NCBI GenBank assembly: GCA_963661325.1
Contig: CAVLBP010000002.1
Location: 1-50,008, forward strand
Direction: 5' to 3'
Length of the DNA: 50,008 nucleotides
DNA from: Pararoseburia sp963661325
Lineage (GTDB): Bacteria > Bacillota > Clostridia > Lachnospirales > Lachnospiraceae
A program made the position numbers and the translations under genes. Of the stretch, positions 1 through 6,970 are shown in pieces (position 1 is the first letter of the stretch; each line of letters opens with the position of its first letter). The notes beneath the pieces were generated by a model, which saw only the letters and a program-made list of their open reading frames with translations, searched no databases and was not told the DNA's origin.

Positions 1-306
1 TAAATGCCCTTTGCTATTCAGAACGTCCGATTTCATTTCGTAATAAATTTTAGTAGACTTTGATTCATCAAAGTATGATTGTTGCATTTCACATCGATAA
101 TAATCATCTGCACAGTTCCCCAACGCCTCCGACATGTTCATCCACATTCTAACATTAAATCGTGCCCAGAAATTCATTATCAATATTGCTATAAGCAATG
201 TCAGCACGACCATTAGGACAATCTGTACTCCATGAAACGTTGCAGTTTCATCTAATTGTTCATGCAGTTTCTTCGCCTGCTCATCCGTTTTTATTCGCAT
301 CATCAT
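1..306 (-). CDS. Unrecognised membrane protein, 3' end cut by window edge
   Basis: Open frame of 102 codons running off the left edge. It begins with three consecutive Met codons (MMMRIKTDEQ), then a short charged stretch and one clear hydrophobic segment at about residues 24-46 (VQIVLMVVLTLLIAILIMNF), followed by a polar part containing two Cys (NCADDYYRCEM). It is therefore probably a single-pass membrane protein with an outside C-terminal portion. The start lies one base after the stop of the preceding unrecognised gene, so the two are very likely translated as one operon with the agrB remnant upstream. I do not recognise the family. Function unknown; the missing C-terminus could change this view. 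Confidence 0.5.
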   Translation of the reverse strand, partial: MMMRIKTDEQAKKLHEQLDETATFHGVQIVLMVVLTLLIAILIMNFWARFNVRMWMNMSEALGNCADDYYRCEMQQSYFDESKSTKIYYEMKSDVLNSKGHL

Positions 307-307
307 T

Positions 308-820
308 TTAAGCCAAGGTCTTTGCAATTTCCATTAATAATAATATGATGGCACCACACATTTCTATCCATCCTGTTGTATTAATAGTTTGCATACTCTT
401 ATTAACAATCATTTCACTTGCGGATAACGTAAATATAGACTTCCAAAGATATCCCGGTTGCTGGTTTTGAAGAACCTCAAGTTGATGTATATAATCATTA
501 TATTGTTCTTGTTCACTGACAGTCATACTATCTTTCATAACTATTGTAACACCGATTTCCACAAATTCACTTAATCCCTCTGTAATACTAGCCTCCTTAT
601 GTATCACATACTCCACGCCTATTCTCGCAAGTTCCGTAACAACAATTCCCACATCAATTTCACCATTATAAACAGAAAAACTCATCTTAGCAAGAACATC
701 TAACGCCTCTACTGAACAATCCGAATAGGTCAAATCATAAGAAAAATTATTTAATAGTTGATTTGTCACTTCATACTCTGGTGTAACGCACGTTCCACCC
801 TTAATTTCAAAAGACACCAA
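308..820 (-). CDS. Unrecognised protein, probably truncated at its N-terminus
   Basis: 170 residues if the TTG at 818-820 is used as start. The same frame stays open upstream to a stop at 893-895, with protein-like sequence (CTVTTECKIGEKVSVGQDQG) but no ATG and no convincing ribosome binding site. That suggests the true 5' end has been lost. The upstream open part overlaps the 3' end of the agrB remnant in another frame, which fits a deletion junction near 860-900. The protein is mostly soluble-looking, with a hydrophobic C-terminal segment (about residues 151-168, MCGAIILLLMEIAKTLA). No known motif is seen. It may be secreted or membrane associated; function unknown. Its stop is one base from the next gene's start. 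Confidence 0.45.
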   Translation of the reverse strand: MVSFEIKGGTCVTPEYEVTNQLLNNFSYDLTYSDCSVEALDVLAKMSFSVYNGEIDVGIVVTELARIGVEYVIHKEASITEGLSEFVEIGVTIVMKDSMTVSEQEQYNDYIHQLEVLQNQQPGYLWKSIFTLSASEMIVNKSMQTINTTGWIEMCGAIILLLMEIAKTLA

Positions 821-852
821 GCCTTGATCTTGCCCTACCGATACTTTTTCAC

Positions 853-1104
853 CTATTTTGCACTCTGTTGTAACTGTACAATACAGCGCAATTTAGTCTT
901 GCAATGAAAACCACCTAATGTACTGGTTCCAACAATTCCAAACAGCAGAAAAATACAACTTTCTACTATTTTTCCAAATAGGATTCCCAAAGCCATAATC
1001 ACTGTGATTGTTATGATTCCATCCAACAAAATCGATAACCCATATTCGATAGTCTCTCGATCTTCATCTCCTGACAGCACAATCAATTTATCTACAATTT
1101 TCAT
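853..1104 (-). pseudogene. agrB: Truncated AgrB-type peptide-processing protease
   Basis: 83 residues starting at an ATG preceded by GGAG eight bases away. The sequence resembles the first part of AgrB, the membrane protease that trims and cyclises the AgrD peptide: a short N-terminal region (EYGLSILLDG), two hydrophobic segments (about residues 24-46 and 48-63), and the motif GGFHCKTKLRC. In that motif His67 and Cys74 are seven residues apart, like His77 and Cys84 of Staphylococcus aureus AgrB. The family is normally about 190-210 residues with several more membrane segments. Here it stops nine residues after the catalytic Cys (IVQLQQSAK). No AgrD-like peptide was found nearby. A deletion fusing agrB to the next gene is the simplest reading; an assembly join is the alternative. 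Confidence 0.6.
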
Positions 1105-1141
1105 AATTCTTTCTCCACTAGTGGCAATTCCTCTCTCCTTC

Positions 1142-1170
1142 TTTTTACCAACTCTCTCATCACATGACAA
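1142..1170 (-). promoter_or_regulatory. Candidate promoter of the agrB remnant operon
   Basis: On the - strand a TTGTCA box (1170-1165), 17 bases, then TAAAAA (1147-1142). The -35 box starts five bases after the nearer copy of the 13-bp direct repeat, the layout expected for a promoter activated by a LytTR regulator. The -10 box is weak, again as expected for an activated promoter. Confidence 0.4.
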
Positions 1171-1175
1171 GACCT

Positions 1176-1209
1176 TGGCTGAATTCTGCACATTTCTGGC
1201 TGAATTCTG
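1176..1209. repeat. Tandem 13-bp direct repeat, likely AgrA-type operator
   Basis: TGGCTGAATTCTG occurs at 1176-1188 and again, identical, at 1197-1209, start to start 21 bp (two helical turns). LytTR regulators such as AgrA bind paired 9-bp direct repeats with about 12 bp between them, that is, a 21-bp period. On the - strand the core reads CAGAATTCAGCCA, which loosely resembles the ACAGTTAAG type of AgrA site. The repeat lies between the divergent agrB remnant and the AgrA-like gene, so it could control both. Confidence 0.55.
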
Positions 1210-1212
1210 TTC

Positions 1213-1240
1213 TTGTTGCATGATTTCTTTACGATATAAT
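1213..1240 (+). promoter_or_regulatory. Candidate promoter of the AgrA-AgrC-like operon
   Basis: TTGTTG (1213-1218), 16 bases, TATAAT (1235-1240), 29 bases before the ATG of the regulator gene. It lies just beyond the second copy of the direct repeat. A ribosome binding site AGGGAG is at 1256-1261. Confidence 0.5.
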
Positions 1241-1268
1241 AAAAGAAAAAGATATAGGGAGATTCACT

Positions 1269-2006
1269 ATGATTCAGATTGGAATATGTGACGATGACTC
1301 TGTTTTCAGGAATCATCTGAAAGAAGAAATAGAAAAATATTTTACAAATACCACACAAGACATCTGCTGTCACCTTTTCGAAGATGCCGAGCAACTATTT
1401 GCTTATGACATCGCATCATTGCAACTCTTATTTTTAGACATACGCCTTCCCGGGAAATCCGGTCTGGAACTGGCGCAGGCATTGCAGGAAAACTGCGCCG
1501 CTTCCACACCAATTCTCATATTTATCAGCAGTCTTTCCAATTATGTATTTGAGGCGATCCATTATGCACCATTCCGCTTTCTCAGAAAAGAATTTCTAGC
1601 AGAAGAACTGCCAGAGGCATTAACCGCATTCTTGCAGAAATATCATGCTCCCAATGCATCTGTCTGCCAAATACAACTTGTCGAAAAAGGCAGTTCTCAC
1701 ATGGTATCCTTAAATGAAATACAATATTTAGAGATCAATTTACACTATCTCGACTTTCATTGCTCACAGCAAACCTATCATGTTCGCGGTAAATTATCCG
1801 CATATGAATCTATCCTATGCGATCATGATTTTTGTCGGATCAATCAGAGTTGCATGGTCAATCTTGATTATGTCCGTGTGGTCTCCAATAGTTCCATCGT
1901 ACTAGGTAACGGTCAGGAACTATTCCTCTCGCGCGGTTATAAAACTGCTTTTCGTTCTGCATACTTAAAATTTGAAAGGAGTCAAACCCATGTCCTTACT
2001 ATTTAG
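1269..2006 (+). CDS. AgrA-like LytTR response regulator
   Basis: 245 residues. An N-terminal receiver domain (about 1-120) shows the acidic pocket (CDDD at 7-10), the phospho-acceptor Asp57 in LLFLDIRLPGKSG, and a late Lys in FRFLRKE. A C-terminal LytTR DNA-binding domain spans about 135-240 (VSLNEIQYLEI, CRINQSCMVNLDYV, LFLSRGY). It would be phosphorylated by the kinase encoded just downstream, whose gene overlaps its 3' end by 17 bases. It starts at ATG with AGGGAG seven bases upstream. The neighbouring agrB remnant and the 21-bp-period repeat make an agr quorum-sensing role likely; the cognate peptide gene is not seen here. Confidence 0.85.
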   Translation: MIQIGICDDDSVFRNHLKEEIEKYFTNTTQDICCHLFEDAEQLFAYDIASLQLLFLDIRLPGKSGLELAQALQENCAASTPILIFISSLSNYVFEAIHYAPFRFLRKEFLAEELPEALTAFLQKYHAPNASVCQIQLVEKGSSHMVSLNEIQYLEINLHYLDFHCSQQTYHVRGKLSAYESILCDHDFCRINQSCMVNLDYVRVVSNSSIVLGNGQELFLSRGYKTAFRSAYLKFERSQTHVLTI

Positions 2007-3291
2007 TCTTTTCGAAATCCTTGCACTTATACTTACCTATGTTTTTTTCTGCCTGGTCGCAAACACTTTTTTTCAAAAATCCCAGCGCTATCATGTCACA
2101 TATTTGATATTTTTCGGAACAGTCGAAGTAATTCTCGGTCTGCTTCCGTCTAATATCCTGCCAAACACAGTCTTTTCTCTGCTATCCATGCTCCTTTCTC
2201 TGCTTGTACTCCTATGTTGCTTTTATGGTACATTATGGAGAAAACTGACGTTGCTGGTCCTCCTTAACATAGTTGACCTGCTCGTATCGAACATCGTAAC
2301 CAATCTTTTCCTGCTATCCGGTCACACAACTGCCAGTATGTTATTTACAAAAGGCTCTTACCTGCGACTCTTATACTTGTTTGTCATCTATATGACTGAA
2401 TTTGCCATCGTCTACTACCTGAACCACTTCCATACATTTTCTAATGTCCTCACGCAAAAATCACTTTGGATATCTTTTTTATTTTTCTTCTGTGATTTTA
2501 TCGTAGCCTTTCTATTGCACATTATTTTGGTTTCTTTTGCCCCACAACTGCCATACCTCTATGGCATTTGCCTATCTATAGCATTGTGTCTGATTGCTAC
2601 GACTCTCATCGGTCTTTATCTATTAAAAGCACAGGAGCAAGAACAGGAAAACAGTATGGAAATGGCTCTATTGAAATTGCAACTAGAGCAACAAAAAGAA
2701 CTTATTTTAGAAAGCGAAGAACATTATCAGCAATCTAGGATTTTAAAACACGACATCAAGCATCTTCTCCTCAATTACCGCATTTTATTGACAGAAGGGA
2801 AACAGAAACAGGTTATGGAGAATATTACCGAATACATCTCTGATGCCCCATCATCCTCAGACATCATCTTTACAGATAATCAACTACTAAATGCACTCTT
2901 ACATGCAAAATATCAACGCTGCCTTAAAGAAAATATTATTTTCGAACAACATGTTGTTTTAGATCCTTTATATGATAATATCCAAGTCATGATCCTCATT
3001 CTCAATCTGCTGGATAATGCCATAGAGGCATCTTCCAAAGAACCTGTCGGCAATCGTTTGATACGCTTTGAAATCATTCAGACCAGACAGAATGTCAGTA
3101 TTGTTTCCCAGAACAGAATATCTTCTTCCATTCTGGAACATAATCCTGATCTGCTATCAAAAAAGCCGCATTCTCGCGAACACGGCTTAGGGTTAAAAAG
3201 TATTTCAATGTTAACAGAGCAATATCATGGTATGCTCGACATCTATGAGGAGCAAAACTTATTCTGCGTGCATGTTTTGCTTCCATACTAG
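1990..3291 (+). CDS. AgrC-like GHKL sensor histidine kinase
   Basis: 433 residues from the ATG at 1990, chosen because AAGGAG lies about nine bases upstream; an in-frame TTG further 5' is less likely. The first roughly 215 residues form about six to seven membrane segments. A coiled-coil-like linker (QEQENSMEMALLKLQLEQQKE) leads to the H-box RILKHDIKHLL with His254. An N-box (LNLLDNAIEAS) and a G-box (HGLGLKSI) follow, making a GHKL-type ATPase domain of the HPK10 class that includes AgrC. Such kinases sense cyclic autoinducer peptides. It forms one transcription unit with the LytTR regulator. With agrB broken, it may now sense a peptide made elsewhere or by other cells, which is inference. 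Confidence 0.82.
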   Translation: MSLLFSLFEILALILTYVFFCLVANTFFQKSQRYHVTYLIFFGTVEVILGLLPSNILPNTVFSLLSMLLSLLVLLCCFYGTLWRKLTLLVLLNIVDLLVSNIVTNLFLLSGHTTASMLFTKGSYLRLLYLFVIYMTEFAIVYYLNHFHTFSNVLTQKSLWISFLFFFCDFIVAFLLHIILVSFAPQLPYLYGICLSIALCLIATTLIGLYLLKAQEQEQENSMEMALLKLQLEQQKELILESEEHYQQSRILKHDIKHLLLNYRILLTEGKQKQVMENITEYISDAPSSSDIIFTDNQLLNALLHAKYQRCLKENIIFEQHVVLDPLYDNIQVMILILNLLDNAIEASSKEPVGNRLIRFEIIQTRQNVSIVSQNRISSSILEHNPDLLSKKPHSREHGLGLKSISMLTEQYHGMLDIYEEQNLFCVHVLLPY

Positions 3292-3293
3292 TC

Positions 3294-4577
3294 TTAGGCT
3301 TCCAGCATCTTCTCCAGCGTTGCCACTTTAACACATACACAAAAGATCTCTGCGGCTGCCTTTAAGTCCTCCATGGTCGGATAAGACGGAGCGATACGGA
3401 TGACAGAATCTTTCGGATCCTTGCCGTATGGGAATGGTGCACCGGCAGGTGTCAGCACAACGCCAGCCTCTTTTGCCAGGGCAACAACACGTTTTGCACA
3501 GCCCTCGTTTGTCTCATAAGTGATGAAATAACCACCCTTAGGCTTGATCCAGGATCCTGCACCAAGACCTGCCAACTCTCTCTCCAAAGTTTCAAGTACC
3601 AGTTCAAAACGTGGACGAAGTAATGCTGCATGTTTTTCCATATGCTTTGCGATACCATCGGCATCTTTAAAGAAACGGACATGACGCAACTGGTTGACCT
3701 TGTCAAATCCGATCGTCTGAATGGTCAGTGACTTCTTGATATCCGCAAGGTTTGCCTCAGAAGCCGCGATACCTGCGATTCCGCCCCCGGCAAAAGATAC
3801 CTTGGAGGTAGAGCAGAACTCAAATACCATATCCGGATTGCCTGCCTTTTCACACTCATCCAAAATATTTAAGATCTTTCCTTCCTCTGCACCATACAGA
3901 TGATGTACAGCATAGGCATTATCCCAAAAGATACGGAAATCTTTTGCTGCCGGCTTTAAGGCTGCCATACGTCTTACCGTCTCATCAGAATATACAACGC
4001 CCTGTGGATTGGAGTACTTTGGTACACACCAGATACCCTTGATGGCATCATCCTTTGCTACCAATTCTTCTACCATATCCATATCCGGTCCGTCTTCCGT
4101 CATTGGCACATTGATCATTTCCACACCAAAATGCTCGGTCACCGCGAAATGACGATCATAGCCCGGCACCGGACATAAGAATTTTACTTTATCTAATTTA
4201 CACCAAGGAGTCTGTCCCAGATAGCCCAAAAGCATGCCACGAGCCACCATATCATACATGGTATTTAAACTGGAATTGCCACAGACAATGACCTGTTCCG
4301 GTCTGACTTCCATCATACCTGCCATGAGACGCTTTGCCTCCGGGATACCGTCCAGTCCACCGTAATTACGCGTGTCCATACCGTTTTCTGCCTGCATCAA
4401 AGACTCAGCATCCACTGCATTGAGCAATCCCATTCCCAGATCCAACTGCTCACTGGATGGTTTGCCGCGGGACATATCGAGTTTCAGACCCTTATCCTGA
4501 TACTCTTTGTAGATCTGACGTACCTTTGTCAGTTCTTCCTGCAACTGTTCCTTTGTCATGTCTGCATATGTTTGCAT
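3294..4577 (-). CDS. PLP-dependent aminotransferase, aspartate aminotransferase-like (MocR-type)
   Basis: 427 residues, fold type I. The N-terminus (QDKGLKLDMSRGKPSSEQLDL) and the distribution of motifs match the aspartate aminotransferase subgroup grouped with MocR-like aminotransferase domains. The substrate-loop region contains NYGGLDGIPEAKRLM. The Schiff-base lysine is in FCSTSKVSFAGGGIAG, and the conserved Asn/Asp-Tyr elements NPQG and WDNAYAVHHL precede it. Probable reaction: transfer of the amino group between an amino acid such as aspartate and 2-oxoglutarate in the cytosol. Exact substrate cannot be read from sequence. The start has AGGAGG nine bases upstream. It follows rarA by 82 bases on the same strand. 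Its stop lies two bases from the stop of the convergent kinase gene, leaving no room for a terminator. Confidence 0.82.
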   Translation of the reverse strand: MQTYADMTKEQLQEELTKVRQIYKEYQDKGLKLDMSRGKPSSEQLDLGMGLLNAVDAESLMQAENGMDTRNYGGLDGIPEAKRLMAGMMEVRPEQVIVCGNSSLNTMYDMVARGMLLGYLGQTPWCKLDKVKFLCPVPGYDRHFAVTEHFGVEMINVPMTEDGPDMDMVEELVAKDDAIKGIWCVPKYSNPQGVVYSDETVRRMAALKPAAKDFRIFWDNAYAVHHLYGAEEGKILNILDECEKAGNPDMVFEFCSTSKVSFAGGGIAGIAASEANLADIKKSLTIQTIGFDKVNQLRHVRFFKDADGIAKHMEKHAALLRPRFELVLETLERELAGLGAGSWIKPKGGYFITYETNEGCAKRVVALAKEAGVVLTPAGAPFPYGKDPKDSVIRIAPSYPTMEDLKAAAEIFCVCVKVATLEKMLEA

Positions 4578-4659
4578 GCTATTTGTTCCTCCTGCTGCTT
4601 ATTTCTTTATTAAATAAACTTTGCCGACCGCTGTCATCGCCCGCAAAGGTCATTTCCTC

Positions 4660-5985
4660 TTATTCCGCTTCTCTGCGGATCTTCTCCAGATGATCCCGGA
4701 TCTGCTTTTCATAGCCCATATCTGTCGGCTCATAAAAACGTGTGCCGGCTAAAGCATCCGGCAGATATTGCTGTGCGACATAATGGTTTTTAAAATCATG
4801 TGCATATTGATAGCCAATGCCATGTCCCAATTTGCCGGCGGATTTGTAATGTGAATCCTGCAAATGTACCGGGATCGGTGGTGTCTGCCCGCTTGCTACC
4901 ATATGCATGGCTGCATCAATGGACAGATAGGAGGCATTGCTCTTTGGCGCACATGCCACATAATTGGCAGCCTCGGCTAAGATAATCTGGCTCTCCGGCA
5001 TACCAATGCGTTCCACTGCCTGCGCTGCTGCCACGGCAACCTGCAAAGCCTGTGGATCTGCATTTCCCACATCCTCTGCTGCACAGATCATGATACGGCG
5101 TGCAATGAACTTGACATCCTCTCCGGCATAGAGCATCCGTGCCAGATAATAGATGGCTGCGTCCGGGTCAGACCCCCGCATACTCTTGATAAAAGCCGAG
5201 ATCGTGTCGTAGTGGTTGTCTCCACTCTTGTCGTACTTTACCACGCGCCTTTGGATACACTCACTCGCTACGGATAAAGTGATATGGATCTTTCCATCCG
5301 CAGACGGCTCTGTAGTCAGAACACCGAGTTCAATGGCTGTCAGTGCACTTCTGGCATCACCATTTGCCATATCGCTCAAAAAGTCGAGCGCATCATCATC
5401 AATGACGGCTTCATAAGATCCCAGACCTTTGGCACTGTCTGTCAGTGCGCGCCGGATCAGGGTCTTGATGTCATCCTGAGATAACGGCTTTAGTTCAAAG
5501 ATGATGGATCTGGATAAAAGCGCTCCGTTGACCTCAAAATATGGGTTTTCCGTCGTTGCCCCAATCAGAATGACCGTTCCATCTTCCACAAAAGGCAAGA
5601 GATAATCCTGCTGTCCCTTGTTGAAGCGATGGATCTCATCAATGAAAAGGATGGTCTTTTTGCCATACATGCCCCGGATATTTTTGGCATTTTCCACGAC
5701 CTGCTCCATGTCCTTCTTGCCCGCCGCTGTCGCATTGATGGATGTAAATTCTGCGCTGGTCGTATTGGCAATGACCTTGGCAAGGGTCGTCTTTCCGGTT
5801 CCCGGCGGTCCATAGAAGATAATGGACGAAATCTTGTCCGCCATGATGGCACGATACAAGAGTTTGTCCTTTCCTATGATATGCTGCTGCCCGACGACTT
5901 CATCCAGGCTCGTCGGCCGCATACGGGATGCCAAAGGGGATTCCTTTTTTCCATTTTCCTGTCGCATATAATCAAATAAATCCAT
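4660..5985 (-). CDS. rarA: Replication-associated recombination protein A (AAA+ ATPase)
   Basis: 441 residues, the usual length for RarA/MgsA. The start region (PLASRMRPTSLDEVVGQQHI) is typical. Walker A GPPGTGKTT is at about 59-67, Walker B ILFIDEIHRF at about 112-121, followed by the sensor 1 region LIGATTENPYFEVN. The C-terminal part carries the family signature (RGSDPDAAIYYLARML, ARRIMICAAEDVG, YLPDALAGTRFYEP). RarA acts as a tetramer at stalled replication forks together with SSB. GGAGG is seven bases before the ATG. Just upstream is a cluster of TTGCAT repeats that may be regulatory. Confidence 0.95.
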   Translation of the reverse strand: MDLFDYMRQENGKKESPLASRMRPTSLDEVVGQQHIIGKDKLLYRAIMADKISSIIFYGPPGTGKTTLAKVIANTTSAEFTSINATAAGKKDMEQVVENAKNIRGMYGKKTILFIDEIHRFNKGQQDYLLPFVEDGTVILIGATTENPYFEVNGALLSRSIIFELKPLSQDDIKTLIRRALTDSAKGLGSYEAVIDDDALDFLSDMANGDARSALTAIELGVLTTEPSADGKIHITLSVASECIQRRVVKYDKSGDNHYDTISAFIKSMRGSDPDAAIYYLARMLYAGEDVKFIARRIMICAAEDVGNADPQALQVAVAAAQAVERIGMPESQIILAEAANYVACAPKSNASYLSIDAAMHMVASGQTPPIPVHLQDSHYKSAGKLGHGIGYQYAHDFKNHYVAQQYLPDALAGTRFYEPTDMGYEKQIRDHLEKIRREAE

Positions 5986-5998
5986 GTTTCCTCCGAAA

Positions 5999-6075
5999 TT
6001 GCATTTTAAAATGTAAAATCTTGCATATTTACTTGCATATTTCCTATTTCTTCTTGCATTTTCGTTTCAAAATGC
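5999..6075. repeat. Cluster of TTGCAT repeats and AT-rich dyads upstream of rarA
   Basis: TTGCAT occurs on the + strand at 5999-6004, 6021-6026, 6033-6038 and 6054-6059, spacings 22, 12 and 21 bases, close to whole helical turns. The first overlaps a palindrome CATTTTAAAATG (6002-6013). The last begins the dyad GCATTTT-CGTTTC-AAAATGC (6056-6075). All lie within 90 bases of the rarA start and are not coding on either strand as far as I can tell. They may be a regulator-binding region; no known operator is recognised. Confidence 0.4.
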
Positions 6076-6133
6076 AGGATTTCGTATCTGATTATGCATC
6101 ACACCTAATAAGATACTAAAAAATGGAAAAAAG

Positions 6134-6171
6134 TACAAGTCTTTTGTCATATACATTTTCTATCACTTGTA
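6134..6171 (-). terminator. Possible weak terminator after the deacetylase gene
   Basis: TACAAGT at 6134-6140 pairs with ACTTGTA at 6165-6171; read on the - strand the hairpin is followed by CTTTTTT. The stem is short (7 bp) and the loop long (24 bases), so this is a weak call. Confidence 0.3.
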
Positions 6172-6184
6172 TGTCATAAACCTA

Positions 6185-6943
6185 TCACGGTTCCACGAGG
6201 CGGTCGACCGTCACAAAAGTATAGCCCATTTCCCTTAGCGCAGGGATCAGGTTCTTTACTGCCTCCACAGTAGACGGATAGGCATCGTGCATTAAAATAA
6301 TATCATTTTCTCCCACATTTTTCACTACCTGACGATAAACCTGCCCCGCATTCTGGCAGCTCCAATCCAAAGTATCCACATCCCAAAAGATCCAGAACAT
6401 ACCTGTCTGCTTTTCCAAACTTTCATTTTTGCAACCAAAGGGCGGGCGGAAAAATTGCGGACGCTTTCCGGTCAGATCTTCTAAAATGTCATTGGTCTTT
6501 GTGATCTCATCCAAAGTCTCTGCCTCTGAGATCTGACAGACATTGGCATGCGTATAAGTATGGTTGCCGATCAGATGCCTCGCATCGCTTACCTTTTTTA
6601 CGACATCCGGGTAGAGTTCTGCTTCTTTTCCCATCATAAAAAAACTTGCCTGCACGCCTGCCTGATCCAAGACTTCAAGGATCTCCTCCGTATAGACCGG
6701 ATGGGGACCATCGTCAAAGGTAAGGGCGATCACCTTTTCCTCTGTGTCTGTCTGATCTGCATGGTCTGCCTCCATTGCCGCCGTCTTTTGCACCGGGTCT
6801 GTGCTTTCATAGACCGCATACTGCCAGAACAGCCCGCCACACATCACAAGCAGTCCCAAAAATCCGGTCAGCATATACTTCTTTTTCATAAAAAAAGCCA
6901 GCCCTGACTTTTTGCCTAGACTGGCTCTGTTCTTATTCTTCAT
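6185..6943 (-). CDS. Membrane-anchored polysaccharide deacetylase (NodB fold)
   Basis: 252 residues from 6943. A second candidate start at 6889 (Met19, MKKKYMLTGF) would give 234 residues and a more usual signal anchor. Neither has a good ribosome binding site. One membrane segment (TGFLGLLVMCGGLFW) is followed by an outside catalytic domain: TFDDGP (metal-binding Asp pair), HTYTH (metal-binding histidines), RPPFG and LMHD. This family of carbohydrate esterase 4 enzymes removes N- or O-acetyl groups from peptidoglycan or other glycans at the cell surface. An oddity is a terminator-like hairpin inside the first 18 codons. The gene follows clpB on the same strand, 27 bases after its stop. Confidence 0.85.
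   Translation of the reverse strand: MKNKNRASLGKKSGLAFFMKKKYMLTGFLGLLVMCGGLFWQYAVYESTDPVQKTAAMEADHADQTDTEEKVIALTFDDGPHPVYTEEILEVLDQAGVQASFFMMGKEAELYPDVVKKVSDARHLIGNHTYTHANVCQISEAETLDEITKTNDILEDLTGKRPQFFRPPFGCKNESLEKQTGMFWIFWDVDTLDWSCQNAGQVYRQVVKNVGENDIILMHDAYPSTVEAVKNLIPALREMGYTFVTVDRLVEP
6890..6926 (-). terminator. Terminator-like hairpin between clpB and the deacetylase
   Basis: AGCCAG at 6926-6921 pairs with CTGGCT at 6901-6896 on the - strand and is followed at once by a T run ending at the second ATG (6889) of the deacetylase gene. It is well placed to end the clpB transcript, but overlaps the longer reading of the deacetylase gene. Confidence 0.5.
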
Positions 6944-6970
6944 ACTATAGCATATGAAAAAACTGCCCTT

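Noticed and set aside
820..1268. Possible agrD autoinducer peptide gene
   Set aside because: I looked on both strands around the agrB remnant and found no short frame with an amphipathic leader, a central Cys and an acidic tail.
1004..1291. Open frame on the + strand through the agr intergenic region
   Set aside because: It overlaps the agrB remnant and the start of the regulator gene and has no ribosome site; the intergenic region is better explained by promoters and the direct repeat.
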